A stretch of DNA of 64,000 nucleotides from Aestuariivivens sediminis (GTDB lineage Bacteria; Bacteroidota; Bacteroidia; Flavobacteriales; Flavobacteriaceae), in the NCBI RefSeq assembly GCF_022662105.1, contig NZ_JAKMCP010000002.1, positions 310,001-374,000 on the forward strand, read 5' to 3'. The notes below the pieces were generated by a model that saw only the letters and a program-made list of their open reading frames with translations, ran no database searches and was not told the DNA's origin. Positions 19,730 through 29,739 of the stretch are shown one piece after another; within the stretch, counting starts at the first letter, position 1; each line of letters opens with the position of its first letter. A program made the position numbers and the translations under genes.

Positions 19730-20506
19730 CTACCTTACGATATCAATTAATCGGGCCATATACGTAAATTTCATATCACGTGTTTTAAGCCCCTCCTGAA
19801 TGGCTTTTTCCTGAGCATCTGTTAAATCCATGTCGGGACCTTCTCGATTCAGTGCTTTCTCAAGATTTTCGAACATGTTAACCGTTATATGCGATGCATA
19901 GGTATCACTCCCTTGTGGTACCATAAACCGGAATAATCCCCAATACCCCTTGGATCCATTATCGACCATGCTTTGATGCATGGGTTTAAACACATCCATC
20001 TCGGCTTTTTCGTAGGCATAATACCCCCCCATATCCACTTTCATAAAGTCGATATAAGCTACTGTACCCACATCCATACTTAAATCACCTTCCGTTTGGT
20101 CTACTCGTTCCATAAATATGCGTATGGCCAAATCTCTCGATTGGGAAGTAGCCTTCATTTTTTTTGCAAGATCCTCTTCGCTCAGATCGGGATAGGCCGC
20201 TTTAACATGGTTCATAAAATCAGAACCTCCAAACATTTTTTCAGCGCTATCGTACAGGTTCACTGTAGCATACTGGTAGCCTTGGTGTTCACCTCCGGGT
20301 AAAAGTGCCCATAGGTCCCAGCCAATAATTTCACCGGCTTTTAACCGTTCTTGATGGATTTTCTTCCAGAATTGTTCTGTTTCTGCATAAGCCATTTCTT
20401 GTTCGTTATCGACTTTCATCAATTCCAAAACAACAAACAGTTTTTCCTGTCCTAAAACCGGCACAGACAACAATAAGGCAAGTACAATAATTACTAGTTT
20501 TCTCAT
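19730..20506 (-). CDS. secreted protein of unknown function with two similar halves
   Basis: 258 residues with a cleavable signal peptide (MRKLVIIVLALLLSVPVLGQ). The mature protein consists of two related halves. The first contains FVVLELMKVDN and YQYATVNLYDSAEKMF; the second contains VAYIDFMKVDM and YASHITVNMFENLEKAL, at matching spacing. The pattern resembles a dimeric alpha/beta-barrel (ABM-like) fold duplicated in one chain. No catalytic residues are recognised. It is a single-gene unit, 190 bp downstream of queG. Confidence 0.75.
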   Translation of the reverse strand: MRKLVIIVLALLLSVPVLGQEKLFVVLELMKVDNEQEMAYAETEQFWKKIHQERLKAGEIIGWDLWALLPGGEHQGYQYATVNLYDSAEKMFGGSDFMNHVKAAYPDLSEEDLAKKMKATSQSRDLAIRIFMERVDQTEGDLSMDVGTVAYIDFMKVDMGGYYAYEKAEMDVFKPMHQSMVDNGSKGYWGLFRFMVPQGSDTYASHITVNMFENLEKALNREGPDMDLTDAQEKAIQEGLKTRDMKFTYMARLIDIVR

Positions 20507-20696
20507 AAAATAAAGTTTTAGTTAGTGTGAATGTTTACCTAACAATCGTAAAAAAGTACAGTAGATTTTTGCCCATTAAACATGGCGAGTAAAAACCATG
20601 GCTTTAAATATGGCAATCAGAGAAGTTTAAATATACAATATTTTTTTAAACCCATACTATAATCCATGAAATAGCATCTTATAAATAACAACTCCC

Positions 20697-21629
20697 CTAG
20701 TCACTATTTTTTTTTAAAAAATCAATATTACGTTTAAGTCCGGAATACCCGGCCCGCTTCACCGCTGACTTTTTAAACACTCTCCTGAAGGTTTCTTCTG
20801 TTATTTCCTCCCATTCTTTATTGCTCATGGAAAGCAATTCCGGGTTTGGATGAAACAGAGGTTCGCGGTGCGGCTTTGAAAACCGATTCCAGGGACAAAC
20901 ATCCTGACATACATCGCATCCAAACATCCAATTGTCCATTTGACCTTGAAATCCTGTGGGTATGCTATCTTTTAATTCTATGGTTAAATACGAAATGCAT
21001 TTACTGCCATCGACCACATAAGGCTCAATAATAGCCTCTGTAGGACAAGCATCGATACAAGCGGTGCATGTTCCGCAATGATCTGTAATTGGACCGTCGT
21101 ATTCCAATTCCAAATCAATGATCAATTCAGCAATAAAATAAAAGGACCCTACTTGTTGCGTGATTAAATTACTGTGTTTTCCAATCCATCCTAAACCACT
21201 TTTAGCAGCCCATGCCTTATCCAAAACGGGTGCCGAATCCACAAAAGCGCGACCATGGACCTCACCTATTTCCTGCTGAATAAACTCAAGTAAAACCTTG
21301 AGTTTCTCCTTGATTACAAAATGGTAGTCTTTCCCAAAGGCATACTTTGATAGTTTATAACTATTCGCATTTTGAGTTTCTGAAGGATAATAATTTAAAA
21401 GTAAAGAAATAACGGATTTAGAACCTTCAACCAATTTCGTCGGATCCAGACGCTTGTCAAAATGGTTTTCCATATAACGCATGTCCCCGTTCAACTCTCT
21501 TTTAAGCCATTGTTCCAAACGGGGTGCTTCTTGTTCCAGGAATGCCGCTTTACTTATGCCGCAGGATAAAAACCCAAGTCGTTTGGCTTCAGTTTTTATG
21601 AGTTGGGTATGATTTGATAATGAATTCAT
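20697..21629 (-). CDS. queG: epoxyqueuosine reductase QueG
   Basis: 310 residues. A cobalamin-dependent iron-sulfur enzyme that performs the last step of queuosine synthesis in tRNA, reducing epoxyqueuosine. Two 4Fe-4S motifs are visible: [16 protein letters not shown] and [11 protein letters not shown]. The preceding central part ([28 protein letters not shown]) is a QueG hallmark. The length is normal. It lies 42 bp downstream of ruvB on the same strand, probably co-transcribed. Confidence 0.94.
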   Translation of the reverse strand: MNSLSNHTQLIKTEAKRLGFLSCGISKAAFLEQEAPRLEQWLKRELNGDMRYMENHFDKRLDPTKLVEGSKSVISLLLNYYPSETQNANSYKLSKYAFGKDYHFVIKEKLKVLLEFIQQEIGEVHGRAFVDSAPVLDKAWAAKSGLGWIGKHSNLITQQVGSFYFIAELIIDLELEYDGPITDHCGTCTACIDACPTEAIIEPYVVDGSKCISYLTIELKDSIPTGFQGQMDNWMFGCDVCQDVCPWNRFSKPHREPLFHPNPELLSMSNKEWEEITEETFRRVFKKSAVKRAGYSGLKRNIDFLKKNSD

Positions 21630-21671
21630 AATATAGGAAAACCTTGAACAAGCTCAAGATGATGCCATGTG

Positions 21672-22694
21672 TCAAAACAACCCTCCCTGCATATTGCCTT
21701 TGATTTTCCCTAAATGCTTATAGGCTAATTCTGTGACTTCCCGTCCTCGAGGGGTGCGCATAATAAAGCCCTGTTGAATTAAAAAGGGTTCGTAAACTTC
21801 TTCAATCGTTTCGGAGCTTTCACTCACGGCAGTAGCAATGGTAGTGATTCCCACCGGACCTCCTTTAAATTTATCAATAATGGTCGACAGGATTTTATTA
21901 TCCATTTCATCCAAACCATGGGCATCGACATTTAAGGCTTCCAAGGCATATTTGGATATACCCATATCTATTTTACCATTGCCCTTTATCTGAGCGAAGT
22001 CGCGTACACGTCTCAATAAGGCATTCGAAATACGGGGCGTTCCGCGGCTACGCCCAGCGATCTCAATGGCAGCTTCCATGGAAATGGGTACTTGCAAAAT
22101 ATGGGCACTCCGCTGAATGATAGTCGTTAACAAATGGGTATTATAATACTGCAATCGACTTTGAATCCCGAACCGAGCACGCATGGGAGCGGTCAATAAG
22201 CCGGAGCGTGTTGTGGCCCCAACCAAAGTAAATGGATTCAAATTAATCTGTACAGTCCTGGCATTAGGCCCGGTTTCAATCATAATATCTATTTTGTAAT
22301 CCTCCATTGCGGAATAGAGATACTCCTCTACAATAGGACTTAGTCGATGGATTTCATCAATAAATAAGACATCGCGTTCTTCTAAATTGGTCAATAAACC
22401 GGCCAGGTCTCCGGGTTTATCCAAAACAGGCCCGGAGGTGACTTTTATGCCTACATTTAATTCGTTGGCCAATATGTGTGCTAATGTTGTTTTTCCCAAT
22501 CCCGGTGGACCGTGAAACAGGGTATGATCCAATGCTTCTGATCTTAAATTGGCCGCTTCAACAAATACCTTTAGATTTTCCAATACCTGATCTTGTCCCG
22601 TAAAATCATCAAACGACAATGGTCTCAGTTTTTTCTCGACATCAATGTCTTCAGGAGAAAAATGTTTATCCGTTGGATTTAAGTTTTCGTTCAT
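21672..22694 (-). CDS. ruvB: Holliday junction branch-migration helicase RuvB
   Basis: 340 residues. The AAA+ motor of the RuvABC complex that moves Holliday junctions during recombination. It shows Walker [13 protein letters not shown], Walker [10 protein letters not shown], sensor 1 [18 protein letters not shown] and the [16 protein letters not shown] segment, with a C-terminal winged helix ending in [15 protein letters not shown]. Length and motifs are complete. Confidence 0.97.
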   Translation of the reverse strand: MNENLNPTDKHFSPEDIDVEKKLRPLSFDDFTGQDQVLENLKVFVEAANLRSEALDHTLFHGPPGLGKTTLAHILANELNVGIKVTSGPVLDKPGDLAGLLTNLEERDVLFIDEIHRLSPIVEEYLYSAMEDYKIDIMIETGPNARTVQINLNPFTLVGATTRSGLLTAPMRARFGIQSRLQYYNTHLLTTIIQRSAHILQVPISMEAAIEIAGRSRGTPRISNALLRRVRDFAQIKGNGKIDMGISKYALEALNVDAHGLDEMDNKILSTIIDKFKGGPVGITTIATAVSESSETIEEVYEPFLIQQGFIMRTPRGREVTELAYKHLGKIKGNMQGGLF

Positions 22695-22773
22695 ACTCTA
22701 GAGTCTTCAATGCGGTTGGAATGGTATCCCATAAATCTGTTGAATTCACACCGTGTAAAAAACAAATATAAAG

Positions 22774-22800
22774 AAAAAGCCCTTCCAAATGGAAAGGCCT
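22774..22800 (-). terminator. terminator of the act-cox operon
   Basis: On the minus strand a GCCTTTCC / GGAAGGGC stem (one G-T pair) with an ATTT loop is followed by TTTTTC. It lies about 55 bp after the stop of cytochrome oxidase subunit I and before ruvB. Confidence 0.7.
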
Positions 22801-22854
22801 CATCTTTTAAATTTTAGATACTTCCGTTAGAGAAGATTAAGGCTTATGCAAGAG

Positions 22855-24645
22855 TTAATGCTGCAGTTCCTCTTCCCCCTCTTTAAGTGGAATATTTTGA
22901 GGTACAAAATCGGCATCGTGTCCCGGTTTACTGTAATCATAGGACCAACGGTGCACATGAGGGATTTCTCCTTCCCAGTTACCATGAATATGTTTTATAG
23001 GTGCCGTCCATTCTAAAGTTGTGGATTTCCATGGGTTTTGTACGGTTTTCTTACCAAAGAAAATACTTCCAAAGAAATTATATAAATAAAGGATTTGAAC
23101 GATACCTCCTATTAAGGCAAAAATCGTAATAATGACATTCACATTGGCTAAATCATCGAATAACGGGAAGTTACTGTTGGTGTAATAACGACGTGGTAGT
23201 CCGGCCATTCCAATAAAGTGCATTGGGAAAAACACACCATAGGCGCAAACCGCTGTGACCCAAAAATGAATATATCCCAGGTTTTTATTTAGCATTCTAC
23301 CAAACATTTTAGGGTACCAATGGTAAATTCCCGCGAACATCCCATACAATGCCGAAATACCCATAACTAAATGGAAGTGGGCCACAACAAAATAAGTATC
23401 ATGAACATTAATATCTAAGGCACTGTCTCCTAAAATAATTCCTGTTAACCCCCCTGTTATAAAGGTTGAAACAAACCCTATCGAAAATAACATCGCCGGG
23501 TTTAACTGTAAATTCCCCTTCCACAAGGTTGTTATCCAGTTAAAGGCTTTTACTGCTGAAGGAATGGCAATTAATAAGGTTGTAAATGTAAATACAGAAC
23601 CCAAAAATGGATTCATCCCTGACACGAACATATGGTGTCCCCAAACAATGGTTGATAAAAATGCTATGGCCAGTATGGACGCAATCATGGCCCTATATCC
23701 AAAAATAGGTTTGCGTGAATTGGTAGCCATAATCTCCGATACGAGCCCCATGGCAGGCAGAATCACGATATATACTTCCGGGTGCCCCAGGAACCAAAAC
23801 AGGTGCTCGAATAATACCGGAGACCCCCCCTGGTAATGCAACACCTCTCCCTGTATAAAGATATCTGATAAGAAAAACGAGGTTCCAAAACTTCGATCCA
23901 TAATCAACAATAAGGCCGCAGATAACAATACCGGGAACGATACAACACCAATAATGGCAGTAATAAAAAAGGCCCAAATGGTTAACGGCAATCTTGTCAT
24001 GGACATGCCTTTGGTACGCAAGTTAATGACAGTAACAATATAGTTAAGTGATCCTAATAAAGACGACGCAATAAATATGGCCATGGACACTAACCATAAT
24101 GTCATCCCCATACCAGAACCCGACTGGGCCATAGGTAAAGCACTTAAAGGCGGATAAATAGTCCATCCTGCGGCTGCCGGTCCGGCTTCAACAAATAAGG
24201 AAATGACCATAAAAACACTGGACAAGAAGAATAACCAATAGGATACCATGTTAAGAAATCCAGATGCCATATCCCGAGCTCCAATCTGTAAAGGTATTAA
24301 TAGGTTACTGAAGGTACCGCTTAATCCGGCCGTTAGCACAAAGAACACCATGATGGTGCCATGTATGGTAACCAATGCCAAGTAAATATCGGCATCCATG
24401 ACACCGTCTGGCGCCCATTTTCCCAACAAGGCCTCAAAAATCGCATTTGGTTCTTCCGGCCAGGCGATCTGCATGCGGAACATCAATGACATTATTACTC
24501 CAATAACACCCATAATAGTACCTGTAATAAGATACTGCTTGGCAATCATCTTGTGGTCTTGACTAAATATATATTTAGTTACAAACGTTTCTTTATGATG
24601 ATGTCCATGATCGTCGTGAGCGTGCATATCTTCGTGTGCTGACAT
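22855..24645 (-). CDS. coxA: cytochrome c oxidase subunit I
   Basis: 596 residues, polytopic haem-copper oxidase subunit with an N-terminal His-rich cytoplasmic tail. Metal and proton-channel motifs are visible: GHPEVYIVILPAMG (CuB histidine and cross-linked tyrosine), WGHHMFVSGMNP (CuB histidines) and HDTYFVVAHFHLVMG (haem ligands). This is the A-type subfamily pattern. It is the last gene of the operon, 25 bp after coxB; no subunit III gene follows. Confidence 0.96.
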   Translation of the reverse strand: MSAHEDMHAHDDHGHHHKETFVTKYIFSQDHKMIAKQYLITGTIMGVIGVIMSLMFRMQIAWPEEPNAIFEALLGKWAPDGVMDADIYLALVTIHGTIMVFFVLTAGLSGTFSNLLIPLQIGARDMASGFLNMVSYWLFFLSSVFMVISLFVEAGPAAAGWTIYPPLSALPMAQSGSGMGMTLWLVSMAIFIASSLLGSLNYIVTVINLRTKGMSMTRLPLTIWAFFITAIIGVVSFPVLLSAALLLIMDRSFGTSFFLSDIFIQGEVLHYQGGSPVLFEHLFWFLGHPEVYIVILPAMGLVSEIMATNSRKPIFGYRAMIASILAIAFLSTIVWGHHMFVSGMNPFLGSVFTFTTLLIAIPSAVKAFNWITTLWKGNLQLNPAMLFSIGFVSTFITGGLTGIILGDSALDINVHDTYFVVAHFHLVMGISALYGMFAGIYHWYPKMFGRMLNKNLGYIHFWVTAVCAYGVFFPMHFIGMAGLPRRYYTNSNFPLFDDLANVNVIITIFALIGGIVQILYLYNFFGSIFFGKKTVQNPWKSTTLEWTAPIKHIHGNWEGEIPHVHRWSYDYSKPGHDADFVPQNIPLKEGEEELQH

Positions 24646-24670
24646 AATCTTATATCGTTTTATTTTTTTG

Positions 24671-25744
24671 TTAGTTAATCAGAGAGTTTTTAAAATCCTT
24701 TTGCTCCTTTATCCAGGCTTCATATTCTTCCTGGGTTTCCACAATTATTTTCATTTGCATATTGTAATGGGACTTACCACAAATCTTATTACAAAGGAGC
24801 AAGTAGTCGAATTCATAACGCTCTAATGGTTCTTCGCCTTTAGCAATAAGGTCTTTACTCTTTTCGACCCTTATTCTATTAATATTGGCCACCTTATCTA
24901 TTATTTCCTGGGTTTGTCGCATTTGTGCTGTAGTTACTGTGGGCGTGTACCCAAATTGGGTAATCATCCCTGGGACACAGTTCATTTGGGCCCTAAAATG
25001 AGGCATATAGGCAGAGTGTAATACATCTTGAGAACGCATTTTAAACAATACTGGTCGCCCCACAGGTAAATGCAGTTCGGTGGTAATAATATCGTCCTGA
25101 GCATAGGGATCAGCTTCATCCAATCCTAAAATATTGGCTCGGTCTATATCAATCAAACGCACATTGGATTTTCCTAAGGTATTATCGGCACCACCGTATC
25201 TGGCCTTCCAGTTAAATTGCTGGGCATACAATTCAATGACAAGGGGATCATCGCTTTCATCCACACCCATAATGTTAATCCATGTATTTAACCCATAAAT
25301 GATTAACCCGGCCAAAACAATCACGGGAATAATCGTCCATATGGCTTCTAATTTATTGTTATCTGCAAAAAACAAAGCTTTTTTACCTTTCTCTCCTTTG
25401 TATTTAAATGCGAAATAGTGTAATAGATACTGGGTCACCGTTTGGACAATAAAGATTATTACCAATGACACAATCATAAGATTATCTATGGTAGGGCCAT
25501 GTTCTGAGGCGGAGTTGGACAATAACGGCAAATCACCCCATTTTACACAGCATACAATTGTAATGACATAAATGAACGCCAAGAAGCCCATCATTAAATA
25601 CCCATTCATGGTATTATCCTTATCGGTGGCTACTCCAGGTATGGCAGTTTCTGTTTTAGCTTGGGCTAAATCGAATATCTTTACCATTTGCCAAATGGCA
25701 ATTAAAATAAAAACTAAAACTATAATGGTTAATAAAGTAGTCAT
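24671..25744 (-). CDS. coxB: cytochrome c oxidase subunit II
   Basis: 357 residues. Two or three N-terminal transmembrane helices are followed by a cupredoxin domain. The CuA site is complete: HSAYMPHFRAQ near residue 240 and CNKICGKSHYNM near residue 320. It receives electrons from cytochrome c and passes them to subunit I. It is longer than the classical subunit because of an additional N-terminal membrane segment. It lies between actF and coxA in one operon, a linkage that supports an ACIII-oxidase supercomplex. Confidence 0.95.
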   Translation of the reverse strand: MTTLLTIIVLVFILIAIWQMVKIFDLAQAKTETAIPGVATDKDNTMNGYLMMGFLAFIYVITIVCCVKWGDLPLLSNSASEHGPTIDNLMIVSLVIIFIVQTVTQYLLHYFAFKYKGEKGKKALFFADNNKLEAIWTIIPVIVLAGLIIYGLNTWINIMGVDESDDPLVIELYAQQFNWKARYGGADNTLGKSNVRLIDIDRANILGLDEADPYAQDDIITTELHLPVGRPVLFKMRSQDVLHSAYMPHFRAQMNCVPGMITQFGYTPTVTTAQMRQTQEIIDKVANINRIRVEKSKDLIAKGEEPLERYEFDYLLLCNKICGKSHYNMQMKIIVETQEEYEAWIKEQKDFKNSLIN

Positions 25745-25774
25745 TGTTATCGCTCTTCTTAATTTAAATCTTAA

Positions 25775-27148
25775 TTAATAATGAAACTCTTCGCTTTCCT
25801 TTTTAAAAGGATATCTTTTTACTAGTAATGGTGCTTTGGTAAGGGCCGTAAAAACCACAAATATGAACAACCCGGCGAAAAGTAAAATTGAACTCATTTC
25901 CGGAATACCAATAAACCATCTATCCCCTACGGTTGCCGGCATAATCATGTTAAAGACATCTATATAATGTCCGAGCAAAATCACTAAGCCTGTTAAGACA
26001 ACAAACCAAGGAATTCGTTTATAATCGGCATTCATCAACATTAATATAGGGAACACAAAATTAAGCACTACCATACCTAAGAATGGCAGTTTGTAATCAT
26101 TAAATCGCGACACAAAATAAGTGACCTCTTCAGGTATATTGGAATACCAAATCAACATAAACTGTGAAAACCATAAATAGGTCCAGAAAATACTCATTGC
26201 AAACATAAACTTCGCCACATCATGCAAGTGATTCGCATTAACAAAATCCAAAAAGCCTCTGGATTTTAAATATATGGTTATCAATGCAATAACCGTAATT
26301 CCACTTACAAACATACTGGCGAATACATACCATCCAAATAAGGTTGAAAACCAGTGAGGATCAACACTCATAACCCAGTCCCAGGACATCATGGATTCGG
26401 TGTAAATGAAAAACACCAAGAAACCCGCAGACCACCTAAATGCTTTTATAAAGTTACTGTTGTCTTCGGCTGTATCTTGAGCAATGGAATATTTACGGGA
26501 GATCCATCTGTAAAAACTCCAGCCACCGATAAAAATAGCGGCTCTTATGGTGAAAGACACTACATTTAACCACCCCGATTTACCGGCAATTAATTTATCA
26601 TAATGTGCACTCTCCGGATTGGTTACTTCCGGATTCATCCAGATAAATAAATTATCATGACCAATAAAATGCGATGCCAGTGCGACCAAAACCACAATGA
26701 TAGCCCCCGGTAGTAAATAGGCCGTAATCCCTTCCATAACCCTGAACAATACGGGAGACCATCCTGCTTGTGAAGCTATTTGAATGGCATAAAAGGCCAA
26801 AACCCCCAAGGCAATCATCATAAAGAAAAAGGCTGCAACATATAAGGCAGCCCATGGCCTGTTAGCGATTTGATGTTGAACATGTTCCACATGTTTTTGA
26901 TGTTCATCCACCTGACCATGCGCCATATCTCCATGTGAGTCATTTGTTTCATGTGCATCATGTGAAGGGGCAGAGTGGTCGGTTGCTTCGGAGTGACCAC
27001 CACCATGGTGCGCTTCCTCAGTTGCAATTAGGTGCTCTACTTCTTCAAAAGATTTATGAGATGTCATAAAACCATATCCAACACCTAATAGTCCTAAAAC
27101 CATTAGAACGATGGAAAATGTCTTTAATTTATTTGAAAATGTGTACAT
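25775..27148 (-). CDS. actF: ACIII subunit ActF, quinol:cytochrome c oxidoreductase membrane subunit
   Basis: 457 residues with about ten hydrophobic helices. A His/Asp-rich stretch follows the first helix (about residues 40-85). It corresponds to the second quinone-type membrane subunit of Alternative Complex III (NrfD-related), lying in the usual act order after actE. The periplasmic loop and TM pattern (WSPVLFRVMEGITAYLLPGA, ESMMSWDWVMSVDPHWFSTLFGWY) fit this family. It contributes to quinol oxidation in the inner membrane. Confidence 0.9.
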   Translation of the reverse strand: MYTFSNKLKTFSIVLMVLGLLGVGYGFMTSHKSFEEVEHLIATEEAHHGGGHSEATDHSAPSHDAHETNDSHGDMAHGQVDEHQKHVEHVQHQIANRPWAALYVAAFFFMMIALGVLAFYAIQIASQAGWSPVLFRVMEGITAYLLPGAIIVVLVALASHFIGHDNLFIWMNPEVTNPESAHYDKLIAGKSGWLNVVSFTIRAAIFIGGWSFYRWISRKYSIAQDTAEDNSNFIKAFRWSAGFLVFFIYTESMMSWDWVMSVDPHWFSTLFGWYVFASMFVSGITVIALITIYLKSRGFLDFVNANHLHDVAKFMFAMSIFWTYLWFSQFMLIWYSNIPEEVTYFVSRFNDYKLPFLGMVVLNFVFPILMLMNADYKRIPWFVVLTGLVILLGHYIDVFNMIMPATVGDRWFIGIPEMSSILLFAGLFIFVVFTALTKAPLLVKRYPFKKESEEFHY

Positions 27149-27168
27149 ATCTGTATAATCTTATCTTC

Positions 27169-27720
27169 TTACTTTTCTAAATCTGCTTTCAACCTTAAAA
27201 CATAGGATACAACTTGCCATCGTTCTTCCTCATTTAACTGATTCGCGTAACTCCCCATGGCATTCTTTCCATAATAGATAACATGGTATATACTTCCTTC
27301 ATTAATGGCTCGTCCTGCATCATCATAACTGGGAATACCCAATATTTTTTCTCGCTTTACCAGATTTCCATTACCATCGCCTTTATTTCCATGACAAATA
27401 CCACAGTAAATATCGTACAGCTCTTTTCCTCGAACCAGATCAACCTGTAAAGAGTCCAACGGACTGGTTAAGGTCTCCTTGGCCAGGTTATAACCTTCAG
27501 TGGAGTTGTCTATCTCAAAGGGAAAATGACCCCTTGCTATAGACCCCTCAGCAGGTAACTGTGCTTCAACACCGTTAGGAAAAGCGGCCTCTCCATAAGT
27601 TTCATATCCTGCAGATTCATACATATTGGGCATGAACTGATAATTTGGTGCAGTATCTTTTTTACATGATACAGCCAATAAAACGACTGCTATTGCTAAT
27701 ATTTTAATTAAGCTCTTCAT
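27169..27720 (-). CDS. actE: ACIII subunit ActE, monohaem cytochrome c lipoprotein
   Basis: 183 residues. Lipoprotein signal (cysteine 19, LLAVSCKKD). One haem-binding site CGICHGNKGDGNG and a distal methionine in NAMGSYANQL. It carries electrons out of the ACIII core towards the oxidase. It begins 3 bp from the stop of actD. Confidence 0.93.
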   Translation of the reverse strand: MKSLIKILAIAVVLLAVSCKKDTAPNYQFMPNMYESAGYETYGEAAFPNGVEAQLPAEGSIARGHFPFEIDNSTEGYNLAKETLTSPLDSLQVDLVRGKELYDIYCGICHGNKGDGNGNLVKREKILGIPSYDDAGRAINEGSIYHVIYYGKNAMGSYANQLNEEERWQVVSYVLRLKADLEK

Positions 27721-27723
27721 TTA

Positions 27724-28254
27724 TTAATGCGCTTTATCAATTAAATTTACTTCTACGGCTCCCGTTTCTTTGAGCAAGCCAGCCAACTCAATTTCATTTC
27801 CATGAACAGCCACTTCCATCAAGAAATGGTCATCTGTAGTTCTTGGATCCGGGTTTTCAGCCTTTTTAAAGGGCCACATCTTACTGCGTAAGTAAAAGGT
27901 TATCACCATTAAATGCGCGGCAAAAAACACGGTTAACTCAAACATAATCGGCACAAAAGCAGGCATGTTCTCCAAATAGCTAAAACTTGGTTTACCTCCA
28001 ATATTTTGAGGCCAATCTTCAATCATGATGAAATTCATCATGACTATGGCAACCGTTAACCCCACTAGTCCGTACATAAAAGATGTTATGGCAATTCGTG
28101 TTGGTGCCAATCCCATGGCCTTGTCCAATCCATGTACCGGAAATGGTGTATATATTTCTTCTATATGGTGTCTTTCTGCCTTAACCTTTTTTACAGCAGA
28201 CATCAAGATATCATCATCGGTGTATATAGCGTGAATTACTTTTGAAGCTTCCAT
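27724..28254 (-). CDS. actD: ACIII subunit ActD (DUF3341)
   Basis: 176 residues with two transmembrane helices (about residues 55-78 and 100-122), flanked by an N-terminal soluble domain with the family-typical YTPFPVHGLDKAMGL. Membrane anchor subunit of Alternative Complex III without cofactors. It lies 8 bp from the actC stop. Confidence 0.93.
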   Translation of the reverse strand: MEASKVIHAIYTDDDILMSAVKKVKAERHHIEEIYTPFPVHGLDKAMGLAPTRIAITSFMYGLVGLTVAIVMMNFIMIEDWPQNIGGKPSFSYLENMPAFVPIMFELTVFFAAHLMVITFYLRSKMWPFKKAENPDPRTTDDHFLMEVAVHGNEIELAGLLKETGAVEVNLIDKAH

Positions 28255-28262
28255 ATGCTACC

Positions 28263-29711
28263 TTAGTTTTTTGTTGGGTTATTCGTTCCAGAAGTTCTCG
28301 CATCGGCTCCGGTACCTACCAGGCTCTTCCCTGCTTCTCTTAACTTTTTATATCTTTCTCCCGAAGATTTTAAAATGGTTTTAACCTCAGCCTGTGCAAT
28401 AACAGGGAATGTTCTGGAATATAAAAGGAACAATACAAAGAAGAATCCCAGAGTTCCAATAAATATACCGATATCCACAAATGTTGGCGAGAACATGGTC
28501 CATGAGGAAGGTAAGTAATCCCGATGTAAGGAGGTTACAATAATGACAAAACGTTCAAACCACATCCCTATATTCACGACAACGGAAATAATAAAAGAAA
28601 ACATGATACTGGTCCTTAATTTCTTAAACCACATGAACTGTGGTGAGAACACGTTACATGTCATCATGGCCCAATAGGCCCACCAATAAGGTCCTGTTGC
28701 TCTGTTTAGGAAGGCATATTGCTCATATTCAACACCAGAATACCAAGCGATAAACAATTCAGTAATATAAGCCACCCCAACTATAGACCCCGTAATCATG
28801 ATGACGATATTCATCAATTCGATATGTTGAACGGTAATATAATCTTCCAAATCACACACTTTACGCATTATAATGAGTAGGGTGTTTACCATGGCGAATC
28901 CGGAGAAAACAGCACCTGCAACAAAATAAGGTGGAAATATCGTGGTATGCCACCCGGGAATTACAGATGTAGCAAAGTCGAAGGATACTATGGTATGTAC
29001 AGAAAGCACTAAAGGTGTTGCCAAACCGGCAAGCACCAGAGAAACTTCCTCAAATCGTTGCCAGTCCTTTGCACGACCTGACCAGCCAAAACTTAATAAC
29101 GAATAAATTTTCTTCTGAAAAGGTCTTACGGCGCGATCACGAATCATGGCAAAATCCGGTAATAACCCTGTCCACCAGAATACTAAAGACACCGATAAAT
29201 AGGTAGAAATCGCAAATACATCCCAAAGTAAAGGAGAGTTGAAATTCACCCAAAGCGACCCGAATTGGTTTGGTATGGGTAAGACCCAGTACCCTAACCA
29301 CGGGCGACCCATATGGATGATTGGAAATAACCCCGCTTGAATTACCGAAAAAATAGTCATTGCCTCAGCAGAACGGTTAATAGCCATTCTCCATTTTTGT
29401 CGGAACAAAAGGAGTACAGCCGAGATAAGTGTTCCTGCGTGACCAATACCTACCCACCAAACAAAGTTAGTAATATCCCAGGCCCAACCTACGGTTTTAT
29501 TTAAACCCCAAGTTCCAATACCTGTAGATATCGTATAAATAATACATCCAATACCCCAAAGAAAAGCAGCCAGTGAAATGCCAAAAACTATCCACCATTG
29601 TTTATTTGCTTTTCCCTCTACAGGTTTTGCAACATCCACTGTAACGTCGTGGTATGACTTTTCGCCTGTAACTAAAGGTCTTCTAATAGGTGCTTCGTAA
29701 TGAGACGCCAT
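28263..29711 (-). CDS. actC: ACIII subunit ActC, NrfD/PsrC-like membrane protein
   Basis: 482 residues, about ten transmembrane helices. The NrfD-like quinol-binding subunit of Alternative Complex III. Visible family segments are VWWVGIGHAGTLISAVLLLF, FPIIHMGRPW and VHTIVSFDFATSVIPGWHTTIFPPYF. It pairs with the iron-sulfur subunit encoded directly upstream (28 bp). Confidence 0.94.
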   Translation of the reverse strand: MASHYEAPIRRPLVTGEKSYHDVTVDVAKPVEGKANKQWWIVFGISLAAFLWGIGCIIYTISTGIGTWGLNKTVGWAWDITNFVWWVGIGHAGTLISAVLLLFRQKWRMAINRSAEAMTIFSVIQAGLFPIIHMGRPWLGYWVLPIPNQFGSLWVNFNSPLLWDVFAISTYLSVSLVFWWTGLLPDFAMIRDRAVRPFQKKIYSLLSFGWSGRAKDWQRFEEVSLVLAGLATPLVLSVHTIVSFDFATSVIPGWHTTIFPPYFVAGAVFSGFAMVNTLLIIMRKVCDLEDYITVQHIELMNIVIMITGSIVGVAYITELFIAWYSGVEYEQYAFLNRATGPYWWAYWAMMTCNVFSPQFMWFKKLRTSIMFSFIISVVVNIGMWFERFVIIVTSLHRDYLPSSWTMFSPTFVDIGIFIGTLGFFFVLFLLYSRTFPVIAQAEVKTILKSSGERYKKLREAGKSLVGTGADARTSGTNNPTKN

Positions 29712-29739
29712 AATTATATAATTGATTCTTTAATTAGAT

